DNA of 12,192 bases from an uncultured Candidatus Pelagibacter sp. (GTDB taxonomy: Bacteria > Pseudomonadota > Alphaproteobacteria > Pelagibacterales > Pelagibacteraceae): assembly GCA_937897125.1 (NCBI GenBank), contig CALCPL010000088.1:1-12192 (forward strand). Direction: 5' to 3'. Positions 1 to 6,679 of the stretch are shown piece by piece. Every line of letters begins with the position of its first letter. Position 1 is the first letter of the stretch. A program made the translations under genes and the position numbers. The notes below the pieces were generated by a model. It was not told the DNA's origin. It saw nothing but the letters and a program-made list of their open reading frames with translations, and did not search any database.

Positions 1-47
1 CTACACCTCTCTATTCGTCGGCAGCGTCAGATGTGTATAAGAGACAG
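1..47 (+). other. Nextera i5-side sequencing adapter (artefact)
   Basis: This is library adapter, not genome. Bases 1-6 are the tail of the P5 primer (CTACAC), 7-14 are an eight-base index (CTCTCTAT), 15-28 are TCGTCGGCAGCGTC, and 29-47 are the Tn5 mosaic end AGATGTGTATAAGAGACAG. The match to the Illumina Nextera read-1 adapter is exact. Native sequence begins at about base 48. An ATG at 31 inside the mosaic end makes a false start that translates as MCIRD in frame with folC. Confidence 0.98.
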
Positions 48-48
48 A

Positions 49-1116
49 TGTAATATTTATACCAGCCCTCATATTCAAAAGATTAATGAAAGATTTGTCT
101 TTAACAATAAGCCTTTAACAGATGATGAATTGGCCAATCTTTTTTCTGAAATAGAAGAAGCTAATAATCAAACACAAATTACTTTCTTTGAAATTTTAAC
201 TGTTGCTTATCTTCATTATGCAAAGAAATACCCTGAAAACATTAACTTAATTGAGTCAGGTCTATTTCATAGATTTGATGCGACCAATATTTTAAAGAAA
301 AACTTAGCTAGCATTGTAACAGCTATTGGTCTTGATCACTTAGACTGGCTTCCAAAAGAAGAGCAAACAGTTGACAAAATAATATTTGAAAAAACATCCA
401 CTTTATTAAACTCTAAAATCATTGTTGCAAAACAAAGCTCAAATGAAATTAGCAAAAGTATTGAAGATACAATTAAAGATAATTCTTCTAAAAAAATAAT
501 CTTTAATAAAAATTATAATTTTACATTAAAAGAAAATGATTTTTTTTATTTTGAAGATGAATTTGGTGCTCTTAAACTTCCAAAACCTAATTTACCTGGA
601 GAATTTCAATTAGAAAATGTCTCTACTGCAATTGCAACTGCTAGACAATTAACAGATTATAAAATAACTGATGAACATATTAAGAGTGGTATTACTAAAA
701 TAGAAAGTATCGCACGGCTTCAAGAGTTAAAATCTGGAAAATTAAAAGATTTAACTACTAATAACTTGTTATTTGTAGATGGGTCTCATAACCCACTTGG
801 TGCAAAGGTATTAAATGAATATCTTCAAAGTCTAAATTGTAACAAACATATTATTTTAGGAATGATGGCTAACAAAGACCACAATGAATATATGAGTTAC
901 TTTAAAGATATTAAATCATTAACAACAATTGATATTCCCAATCAACCCAATGCTATTAGGGGAAGTGAACTTAAAGAGAAAATTAAAAATTTTGAAAATA
1001 TTAATTACAAAAATTCTGTTGAACAAGCAATTAACTCAATTGATCTTCAAGAAAATGATATTATTTTAATTACAGGGTCTTTGTATCTTGCGGGAGAAGT
1101 TTTAAACTTAAACTAG
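49..1116 (+). CDS. folC: Folylpolyglutamate/dihydrofolate synthase, 5'-truncated
   Basis: FolC adds glutamate to dihydropteroate and/or folates using ATP in the cytoplasm, in one-carbon metabolism. About 355 residues are visible; family members are usually 420-430 aa, so roughly 65 N-terminal residues, including the P-loop (GTNGKGS region), lie beyond the contig end. Visible family landmarks in order are: YTSPH near the start, FDATN (family DATN), ENVSTAIA after LPGEFQL, the FVDGSHNPLGA motif matching the DGAHNP Mur-ligase-type signature, and a C-terminal GSLYLAGEVL. The apparent ATG at base 31 is adapter and must not be used. The gene converges on trxA; both stop codons lie in the shared CTAG at 1113-1116. 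I cannot tell from this fragment whether it is mono- or bifunctional. Confidence 0.93.
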   Translation, partial: CNIYTSPHIQKINERFVFNNKPLTDDELANLFSEIEEANNQTQITFFEILTVAYLHYAKKYPENINLIESGLFHRFDATNILKKNLASIVTAIGLDHLDWLPKEEQTVDKIIFEKTSTLLNSKIIVAKQSSNEISKSIEDTIKDNSSKKIIFNKNYNFTLKENDFFYFEDEFGALKLPKPNLPGEFQLENVSTAIATARQLTDYKITDEHIKSGITKIESIARLQELKSGKLKDLTTNNLLFVDGSHNPLGAKVLNEYLQSLNCNKHIILGMMANKDHNEYMSYFKDIKSLTTIDIPNQPNAIRGSELKEKIKNFENINYKNSVEQAINSIDLQENDIILITGSLYLAGEVLNLN

Positions 1117-1130
1117 ATATTCTTATCTAG
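1113..1130. terminator. Inverted repeat at folC/trxA convergent junction
   Basis: CTAGATA (1113-1119) and TATCTAG (1124-1130) form a perfect 7-bp stem around the loop TTCT. It sits exactly where the convergent folC and trxA genes end, so it could act as a weak bidirectional terminator or 3' stabilising hairpin. There is no convincing T-run on either side and the stem has only two G-C pairs, so the functional call is weak. Confidence 0.25.
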
Positions 1131-1430
1131 AAATTCTTTCATTTGGCTCTCGGCAACTCCACCAACTTTTCTGTCTACTTCAACACCTTTTTTGTAAACA
1201 ATAACAGTTGGTACACCTCTTACACCAGCAGCTGAACCAGTGTTAATTCCACCATTTTCAATGTCAGCATAATAAAAGCTAGCTTTATCTTTGTAGCTAT
1301 CTGAAAACTTATCCATGATGGGTTTAAGACTCTTACATGGAGCACACCATTCTGCAGAAAATTGAACTACAGAGATATCTTCATTCTTAATTTTTGTTTC
1401 AAATTCTTCGTCTTTAAAATCTATAAGCAT
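1113..1430 (-). CDS. trxA: Thioredoxin
   Basis: This is a cytoplasmic disulfide reductase of 105 aa, the normal length of a single-domain thioredoxin. The active site is W28-C29-A30-P31-C32-K33 (WCAPCK) after the typical strand VVQFSAEW. The cis-proline loop is present at Pro74 (RGVPT), and a C-terminal GG precedes the last helix. There is no signal peptide. The ATG at 1430 fits the family start, with only a weak purine stretch (AAGAAG) directly before it. A 75-bp gap separates it from sbcB, enough for its own promoter. It converges with folC, sharing 4 bp. Electrons normally come from thioredoxin reductase, which is not in this window. The symbol trxA is by family; SAR11 genomes may carry more than one thioredoxin. 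Confidence 0.93.
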   Translation of the reverse strand: MLIDFKDEEFETKIKNEDISVVQFSAEWCAPCKSLKPIMDKFSDSYKDKASFYYADIENGGINTGSAAGVRGVPTVIVYKKGVEVDRKVGGVAESQMKEFLDKNI

Positions 1431-1505
1431 GCTTCTTATATAAATTTTTATTTTATTTATTCAATATGTAAAAAGGGATTTTTTTAGTTAATTAACAAAG
1501 GTCAA

Positions 1506-2933
1506 TTATGCCTGCTCGTATTTTTTCTGAATACCTTCAACAAACTCATTAATTTCGTCTAAAAACTTGAGCTTTTTCTCATCTTTTTCGTTGGTATATC
1601 TATCTCTTAAATTATCACACTCAAAATAAAATTCTTTGCATGTCCACCATTTTTCTTTTTCATCACTTAATATTCTTTCAGCTATTCCACGTTTAATAGT
1701 CTTAAACATATCAGCAGGCAGTGTATCTGGTGATTCTTGATAAATTATCTTTTTTCCAAAGCTTACCATTCTCTCATCTTCAAATTTATCTAATAATATT
1801 AATTTATCTTTCCAAGAAGCTGCATGCCATTTTGGAAATAAAGCTGTGTCTTTTTGAGGAGTAAATTTTTTATAAATTGTCTCTTCTGCTAATAAATCAA
1901 CTTGTGAATCAAATTGAGCTTTTTCTTCAGCAGTTTCTCGTAATGCCGTTAAAACATTTTGAGAAAATTTCTCATTACTATTTACTAATTTTGCACGCTC
2001 TTTAATTAAATCAGGATCAAGTTTGCTATATGGTTCAACTTGTAATCCATAACTTGCATCTAAAATTATAGGAGCTTTGTTTGATCGTATAGTTCTTAGA
2101 AACTTTAATTTTTTAATAGCACTTTTAAGTTCAGAAATTGACATATCAAATAATGGGATCGGATCAATTTTAAGATCAAAAGCTTGGCCCCATTGATAGA
2201 TTGGGTGAATACAATGTTTTGGGTGAAGTGGTGCAACTACAAATCTATAATTTTTACCAAAATGATATTCAGCTAAAGTAAACATTTTCTCTGTTTTAAA
2301 TATTGTCTCAGTATCACTCTTGTTTGCTGTTCTTAAAAATGTATCCCAAGTTTGAGGTTGATTTTTTTTAATTAAACCTAAAACCTTAACTGTTAACTCT
2401 GCATCAAATAAAGCTGAGTGAGCTCCACTAGATTCAAATCCATTCATTCTAGCTAAGGACTCTAGTTTCATGACCGCATTACCTTTTGCATTTATTTCTG
2501 TTTTTACAACACTTTCATCAACTGCATGAGCACCTCTTGCAATGTTTAAACCATCATGTCTTTTGTTGGGAGTTGCATTTGTAATATATGGATATCTAAT
2601 TCCTCTAAAGAATTCGTTTCTTATCATCTCATCATCAAAGCCAATGTTTGACCAACCCATGAACAATGCTGGGCTCCATTTTTTAAATGTTGCTTCTAAT
2701 TGAGATAACATTTGGTAGTGACTTAAATTTCCTTTAGTTAATAAATCAACACTAGTTTTGTTAACTATTAAAGCCATTGCTTGAGGAACTTCTCCTTCTG
2801 GCAATCTACATCTAAAATTAAAACGATCTAATTCTTTAAAATTTGGATCAACTAAAATGCCACCTACTTCAATAATACTTCCCCATGAAGTATTGGCGCT
2901 ACTAGATTCAATGTCCCATATTGCTAAATTCAT
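1506..2933 (-). CDS. sbcB: Exodeoxyribonuclease I (SbcB-type)
   Basis: Exonuclease I degrades single-stranded DNA 3' to 5' and takes part in recombination and mismatch repair. The protein is 475 aa, the same length as E. coli ExoI as I recall it. The N-terminal DEDDh exonuclease domain has D7-x-E9 (WDIES), the second motif in GWSNIGFDDEMIRNEFF (acidic residues 100-101, with the following RN as in E. coli) and H172-x4-D177 (AHSALFDAE). The segment APLHPKH and the later basic and helical C-terminal region match the ExoI SH3-like and C-terminal domains that clamp ssDNA. The ATG at 2933 lies 1 nt from the stop of the upstream nuclease gene, so the two are probably translationally coupled. It is the last gene of a minus-strand run with an RmuC gene and an MGME1-like nuclease. 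Confidence 0.9.
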   Translation of the reverse strand: MNLAIWDIESSSANTSWGSIIEVGGILVDPNFKELDRFNFRCRLPEGEVPQAMALIVNKTSVDLLTKGNLSHYQMLSQLEATFKKWSPALFMGWSNIGFDDEMIRNEFFRGIRYPYITNATPNKRHDGLNIARGAHAVDESVVKTEINAKGNAVMKLESLARMNGFESSGAHSALFDAELTVKVLGLIKKNQPQTWDTFLRTANKSDTETIFKTEKMFTLAEYHFGKNYRFVVAPLHPKHCIHPIYQWGQAFDLKIDPIPLFDMSISELKSAIKKLKFLRTIRSNKAPIILDASYGLQVEPYSKLDPDLIKERAKLVNSNEKFSQNVLTALRETAEEKAQFDSQVDLLAEETIYKKFTPQKDTALFPKWHAASWKDKLILLDKFEDERMVSFGKKIIYQESPDTLPADMFKTIKRGIAERILSDEKEKWWTCKEFYFECDNLRDRYTNEKDEKKLKFLDEINEFVEGIQKKYEQA

Positions 2934-2934
2934 A

Positions 2935-3621
2935 TTAGTTGGTATTCCTTTGGTGATAGTACTGTTCGACTTTTTCTAAAAACTTATTTTGATATTCTTC
3001 TAGTTTAACACCTTGAATTCTAAAATCTTGAAATAAATTATCAACCGTACATAACAGGACAATTCCTTGGGTGATATTAGAGTTATAAACAACGTTATGA
3101 GCTAATGAATAAGCCCCTAATTGAAGATAATAGTCCTCAATCCACTCTTCTTTTTTCGGTTTGTTGGACTGTTTAAAATCAATGATAGTTTCTTGTCCCT
3201 CATACACTCCACAAGCATCACACGTTCCAGCATATTTTCCTGGATAGTACAATGTGGCTTCAGTTCCCCAAATCTCTGACAATTTATTTTTAATTCCTTG
3301 TTCAATAATTTCGTCTGCCATTTTTTTAGATTTATTTTCTTCTTCTAATAATTCTAAATTTAATTGACCTAATAGATATTTTTCTAAATGAGAGTGCATT
3401 GATGTGCCTCTACTTGAAGCATCATTTTTAATTCTATTTGCTTCAGCAGCTCCCACTCTTGCTTTCCAATTTGCAAGAGATGCTTTTTTTTCTTCACTTT
3501 GTGTTGCTTGTAATATGGAAGTTACTGATGGAAGTTTTTGTTGATTTACAGCATACATTCTTGAGCCACTCACCATTGATCTCATGGATTTTGGATAAGT
3601 AAATTTATTATTCCACTGCAT
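2935..3621 (-). CDS. PD-(D/E)XK nuclease, MGME1/RecB-like
   Basis: This is a probable DNA exonuclease of the RecB/Cas4/MGME1 branch, 228 aa from the ATG at 3621. An in-frame TTG at 3690 would give 251 aa but runs into rmuC and lacks family-like residues. Visible signatures are: the entry motif R-x-Y followed by LPSVTSIL (30-37); WKARVGAAEA (52-61); RGTSMHSHLE (71-80), giving the H76 and E80 seen in this family; YAGTCDACG with D135; IIDFK with D148-x-K150 as the catalytic core; and DYYLQLGAYS with the motif-IV Q167. The whole pattern resembles mitochondrial genome maintenance exonuclease 1 and the related genes of T4-like marine phages. It lies 37 nt after rmuC and 1 nt before sbcB. No helicase domain is attached. 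The biological substrate is unknown; ssDNA or flap ends are the family expectation. Confidence 0.8.
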   Translation of the reverse strand: MQWNNKFTYPKSMRSMVSGSRMYAVNQQKLPSVTSILQATQSEEKKASLANWKARVGAAEANRIKNDASSRGTSMHSHLEKYLLGQLNLELLEEENKSKKMADEIIEQGIKNKLSEIWGTEATLYYPGKYAGTCDACGVYEGQETIIDFKQSNKPKKEEWIEDYYLQLGAYSLAHNVVYNSNITQGIVLLCTVDNLFQDFRIQGVKLEEYQNKFLEKVEQYYHQRNTN

Positions 3622-3658
3622 ATAGTTTGTTATAAGCGGTATTGAGGGAAAAAAGAAA

Positions 3659-4756
3659 TTAATTTTTTGCTTGTTTTGAATGGTCAACAAATTTTTCTAC
3701 GTTTTCTGTTTGAACAGCTTTATCAACTTGTTCAGGATCTTTAATATTTTCTAGGCTTCTGCTGATTGATCTTGCATCTGTTCCAAACTTATCAACAACA
3801 ATCATTGCTTCTTCTAATTTTTTTCTAAGAGAAACTATATTATCAAAGTGTTTTCCAAATCTTGAACTAATTGTTTTTAAATGATCATAGATCTCTGTTG
3901 CACCCTTTTGAACTTTTAAAGATTGAAAGCCCATGTGCAAAGATTGTAAATAAGCTGAAAGGGTATTAGGACCACAGATTACAATTTTATATTTTTTCAT
4001 TAATTCTTGAGTTAATAATTCTTTAGTAGTTGGATCTTGGTATTCAGTTAATTCTTTATACAAACTTTCAGTTGGTGCATAAACTATTGCAAAATCTGTA
4101 GTTTTTGGTGGAACAATATATTTTTCATTAACACTTTTAGCTTTAGCTTTAAATGCAGCAGCTAATTTTGCTCTTGCATCTGCAACAGCTTTTTTATCAT
4201 CCGCGTCATAGCCATCAGTAATTGCTTTAAATTTTTCTACTGGAAAATGTGAGTCTACAGGCACCATTACATCACCCTGAAGTTTGATTGCAAATTCTAC
4301 ATTTTCACCTGTATCTTCTTTCATCTTAACGTTAGTCATGAATTGAGAGGCAGGTAATAAGTCTTTGATTAGAGCATCTAATGAAAACTCTGCAAGAGTT
4401 CCATATTTTTTAACTCCAGCTAAAATTTTTGTTATACCTTCTTGGCTTTTATTTAATAATTCGACCTGACTATTAAAGTTACCAACTTTTTCATCAACTT
4501 TTGTTAAGGCCTCTGTCATATCTTTAGTCACCCCAGTTGATAGGTTGTTAAATGAAGTCGACATTGAACCAAGTGAAGTATTAATAGTAGTATTTAAGGT
4601 ATCTTTTAATGAAGTAATTTCTGTCTTTAAATTAGCCATCTCTTCAGCTTCTTTATTTTCGCTCTCATCTTTTGGCTTAGATCTTAAGTTTAGATAAAGG
4701 ATTGCTAAAGCAACTCCTAGCAATAAGACTAATACTGTTAATAAAACTATGTCCAT
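3659..4756 (-). CDS. rmuC: DNA recombination protein RmuC homologue
   Basis: RmuC-family proteins are predicted membrane-tethered nuclease-fold proteins that limit recombination at inverted repeats; the biochemical activity is poorly defined. The protein is 365 aa. Residues about 3-23 form one hydrophobic segment (N-terminal anchor). Residues about 30-110 are polar and coiled-coil-like, followed by the core domain: GTLAEFSLDALIKDLLP, VEFAIKLQGD, PVDSHFP, YIVPPKTTDFAIVYAPTESLY, VICGPNTLSAYLQSLHMGFQSL, then a helical C-terminus. These match the family pattern G.xGE..L...LLP, P(I/V)D(A/S)xFP, PP.T.DFAI.F.P.E.LY and GP.TL...L..L.MGF. It is the first gene of the minus-strand run leading into the PD-(D/E)XK nuclease and sbcB. 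The ATG at 4756 has no clear Shine-Dalgarno sequence. Confidence 0.9.
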   Translation of the reverse strand: MDIVLLTVLVLLLGVALAILYLNLRSKPKDESENKEAEEMANLKTEITSLKDTLNTTINTSLGSMSTSFNNLSTGVTKDMTEALTKVDEKVGNFNSQVELLNKSQEGITKILAGVKKYGTLAEFSLDALIKDLLPASQFMTNVKMKEDTGENVEFAIKLQGDVMVPVDSHFPVEKFKAITDGYDADDKKAVADARAKLAAAFKAKAKSVNEKYIVPPKTTDFAIVYAPTESLYKELTEYQDPTTKELLTQELMKKYKIVICGPNTLSAYLQSLHMGFQSLKVQKGATEIYDHLKTISSRFGKHFDNIVSLRKKLEEAMIVVDKFGTDARSISRSLENIKDPEQVDKAVQTENVEKFVDHSKQAKN

Positions 4757-4820
4757 GATTCTAGGAGATATTTTATAGTAAAAATTTGATTTATATATGT
4801 AATTATTTAAAACTGTCTCT

Positions 4821-4952
4821 ATGGAATTAATCTTAATACTAAAAATACTACTTATTATTGGGGCTATTGTTGCAGCTTATGCAGTACTTAGAAACCTTGA
4901 TATTATTAGGATTATTTTAATTTACGTAAAAGATACTTTACTTAGAAAGTAG
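4821..4952 (+). CDS. Possible small membrane protein, 43 aa
   Basis: This is a short plus-strand reading frame lying opposite the gap between rmuC and hisG. It encodes 43 residues starting MELILILKILLIIGAI: a single long hydrophobic stretch (about 3-23) followed by an amphipathic, basic tail ending YVKDTLLRK. The ATG at 4821 is the first start after a stop at 4800-4802. Codon use (TTA, ATT, AGA, GCA/GCT) looks like the surrounding genes, and a run of alanine/glycine codons (GGG GCT ATT GTT GCA GCT) is unlike random AT-rich sequence. Its last 15 bp overlap the 3' end of hisG on the opposite strand. There is no Shine-Dalgarno sequence and no recognisable family. It could be chance; comparison across relatives would decide. 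Confidence 0.42.
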   Translation: MELILILKILLIIGAIVAAYAVLRNLDIIRIILIYVKDTLLRK

Positions 4953-5627
4953 CTTAACTAATTTTTTAACCAGACTATTCTTTAGAGAAGATTTTGAAGC
5001 CATCATACAGGCCTCTGACTTTAAAATTTCACCATCTTTGAGAATTCTAAGGTTATTCGCTCTTAGAGTTTCACCAGATGAAGTAATGTCAGTTATAATT
5101 TCAGATGACCCAGTAAAAGGGTAAGCTTCAGTTGCACCTAAACTACTAACTAACTTAAATTGAGTAACTCCTTTTGAAAACAAAAACTCTCTTGTTAAAT
5201 TGGGATATTTTGTTGCTACTCTTAATCTTTTTTTCTTTTTATCTTTAAATTCAAAAGCAATTTCTTCTAAATCAGCAACTGTTTGAACATCAATCCAAGG
5301 GTCCGGGATAGCAACAACCAATGTTGCTTTACCAAATCCATAATTCTTAACAACACTTATCTTCTTTTGAATATTAACTTCACTCTCTTTTAATAAATCA
5401 TATCCAGAAAAGCCAAGATCTAAAGAGCCATCTCCAAGTCTTTCAACTATCTCTCTTGCATGAAGATATAATACTTTAACATTCTTTAAGTTTTTAATAG
5501 ATCCTAATAAATCTCTCTCACCTCTTTCTGAGACTAAATTTAATTTATTTTTTTTAAATATCTTTAAAATATCTTTTCTAAGACGACCTTTGCTTGGAAT
5601 TCCAATATTAATAATATTTTTTGTCAT
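4938..5627 (-). CDS. hisG: ATP phosphoribosyltransferase, short form (catalytic subunit)
   Basis: HisG joins ATP and PRPP to make phosphoribosyl-ATP, the first step of histidine synthesis. At 229 aa it is the short form that lacks the C-terminal allosteric ACT-like domain, so it needs HisZ, whose gene lies immediately upstream. Visible motifs are: IPSKGRL (10-16); LDLGFSGYDLL (69-79), which corresponds to the family D-x-G-x-x-G-x-D-L; RVATKYPN (136-143); and the PRPP loop D180-ITSSGETLRANN. The ATG at 5627 overlaps the hisZ stop by one base (TAATG), a typical arrangement for coupled, stoichiometric expression. It is the last gene of the tRNA-His-hisS-hisZ-hisG run. No strong terminator follows. 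Confidence 0.95.
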   Translation of the reverse strand: MTKNIINIGIPSKGRLRKDILKIFKKNKLNLVSERGERDLLGSIKNLKNVKVLYLHAREIVERLGDGSLDLGFSGYDLLKESEVNIQKKISVVKNYGFGKATLVVAIPDPWIDVQTVADLEEIAFEFKDKKKKRLRVATKYPNLTREFLFSKGVTQFKLVSSLGATEAYPFTGSSEIITDITSSGETLRANNLRILKDGEILKSEACMMASKSSLKNSLVKKLVKLLSK

Positions 5628-6679
5628 TAGTAGTTTAAATTTAAAGCAGCTCCTACTGCTGGAACTTGTTTTTTAGATCCAAGGTCTGAAATTAGTTTGT
5701 CGTATCGTCCACCATTAATGACGTTAATATTTTTTGATTTAGATTTAATATCAATTTTAAATACCATACCTGTATAATATTCTAATTGACGCCCAAAAGA
5801 CGCTGAGAACTCTACATTTAATTTTTGAATTTTGTTTAATGAGGTTGGGAAATATTTTTGATCCACAACTAAATTAATTTTATTTTTTTTAAAAAAGATA
5901 TTAAGTTTTTCAGCTGCTTGTCCTATTGGACAATTAATTTTTAAAAACTCTTTAATAATTTTTGAAACGTTTTTACCTCTACTGGCTCTTCTTGGATCTT
6001 TAATCTTATTATCAAATCTCTTTAAGATTTCCTCAATTGATCGTCCAGCAACTACTGTTTGCTGATTATCTTTTAACATTTTTTGATATCTCTTTTTATC
6101 AACTTCAACAATTGTTGGGTCTACATCAGAGTTTGTCTCTAATCTTTTTAATAAATCATTGAAGTATTCTTCTCTCCAAAAGTGTCTTGAAAGCCTTAAC
6201 TTCCATCTTTTTGGAATATCTAGTTTTGAAATTAATAAATTGAAAATCTCAACGTTACCAATCTTTAAAGTTCCTGATGAATATTGTAAATTAGATAGAG
6301 ATTTTAAGGCTGTATTAATAATTTCCTTATCATCTTTTTTTTCATCTTTAGAGCCAATGATCTCAAAGCCAACTTGGTCTCTAATAATAGAATCTTTTTT
6401 GTTATTTGATTTTCTATAAGCCTGACCGCTATAAAATATTTTCTCTTTTCCTTTAAGATTATTTTCTAAATATCTCAAGCAAGATGCAATAGTTAGATCT
6501 GGTCTTAGACAAAGCTCACTACCATTTTGATCAGTAAATGAAAAAATAAACTTTCTAAAATTCTCTCCAGATCGTTGAACAATATGATTAGCTTCAATTA
6601 CTGAAGGTAAATCAATATATTTAAACCCTTTAGATTTAACCGACCTAAGGATTTTTTCAGATAAATTTTTTGATTTCAT
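5627..6679 (-). CDS. hisZ: ATP phosphoribosyltransferase regulatory subunit HisZ
   Basis: HisZ is a class II aminoacyl-tRNA synthetase paralogue (HisRS-like) without aminoacylation activity. It binds short HisG and provides histidine feedback control. The protein is 350 aa from the ATG at 6679; the neighbouring TTG at 6682 is a less likely start. The HisRS-like fold is shown by CLRPDLT (57-63), FYSGQAYR (82-89, motif-2 position), DQVGFEIIG (101-109), FGRQLEYYTGMVF and NGGRYDKLI. The usual synthetase motif-3 arginine context (GVDRLL) is replaced by PAVGAALNLNY at the C-terminus, fitting loss of synthetase activity. The start overlaps the hisS 3' end by 23 bp and the stop overlaps the hisG start by 1 bp. 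A low-identity HisS duplicate is excluded by these features and the hisG linkage. Confidence 0.93.
   Translation of the reverse strand: MKSKNLSEKILRSVKSKGFKYIDLPSVIEANHIVQRSGENFRKFIFSFTDQNGSELCLRPDLTIASCLRYLENNLKGKEKIFYSGQAYRKSNNKKDSIIRDQVGFEIIGSKDEKKDDKEIINTALKSLSNLQYSSGTLKIGNVEIFNLLISKLDIPKRWKLRLSRHFWREEYFNDLLKRLETNSDVDPTIVEVDKKRYQKMLKDNQQTVVAGRSIEEILKRFDNKIKDPRRASRGKNVSKIIKEFLKINCPIGQAAEKLNIFFKKNKINLVVDQKYFPTSLNKIQKLNVEFSASFGRQLEYYTGMVFKIDIKSKSKNINVINGGRYDKLISDLGSKKQVPAVGAALNLNY

Noticed and set aside
1437..1464. Promoter for trxA (TTGAAT, 16 bp, TATATA on the minus strand)
   Set aside because: It would start transcription at the ATG itself; such matches are expected by chance in AT-rich DNA, so I do not list it as a feature.
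3117..3305. Small minus-strand frame of 62 codons inside the MGME1-like nuclease gene
   Set aside because: It is out of frame within a well-supported gene, with no start signal and no recognisable protein features.
3622..3690. Longer TTG start for the PD-(D/E)XK nuclease (251 aa)
   Set aside because: It overlaps the end of rmuC, begins with a rare start codon without a Shine-Dalgarno site, and the extra 23 residues show no family features; ATG at 3621 fits better.
4772..4777. TATAAA -10 box for rmuC on the minus strand
   Set aside because: There is no acceptable -35 element and only weak consensus; not distinguishable from AT-rich background.
4938..4975. Intrinsic terminator near the 3' ends of hisG and the 43-aa frame
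   Set aside because: Only a 3-bp stem (TAG/CTA) before a T-run can be drawn; too weak to support.
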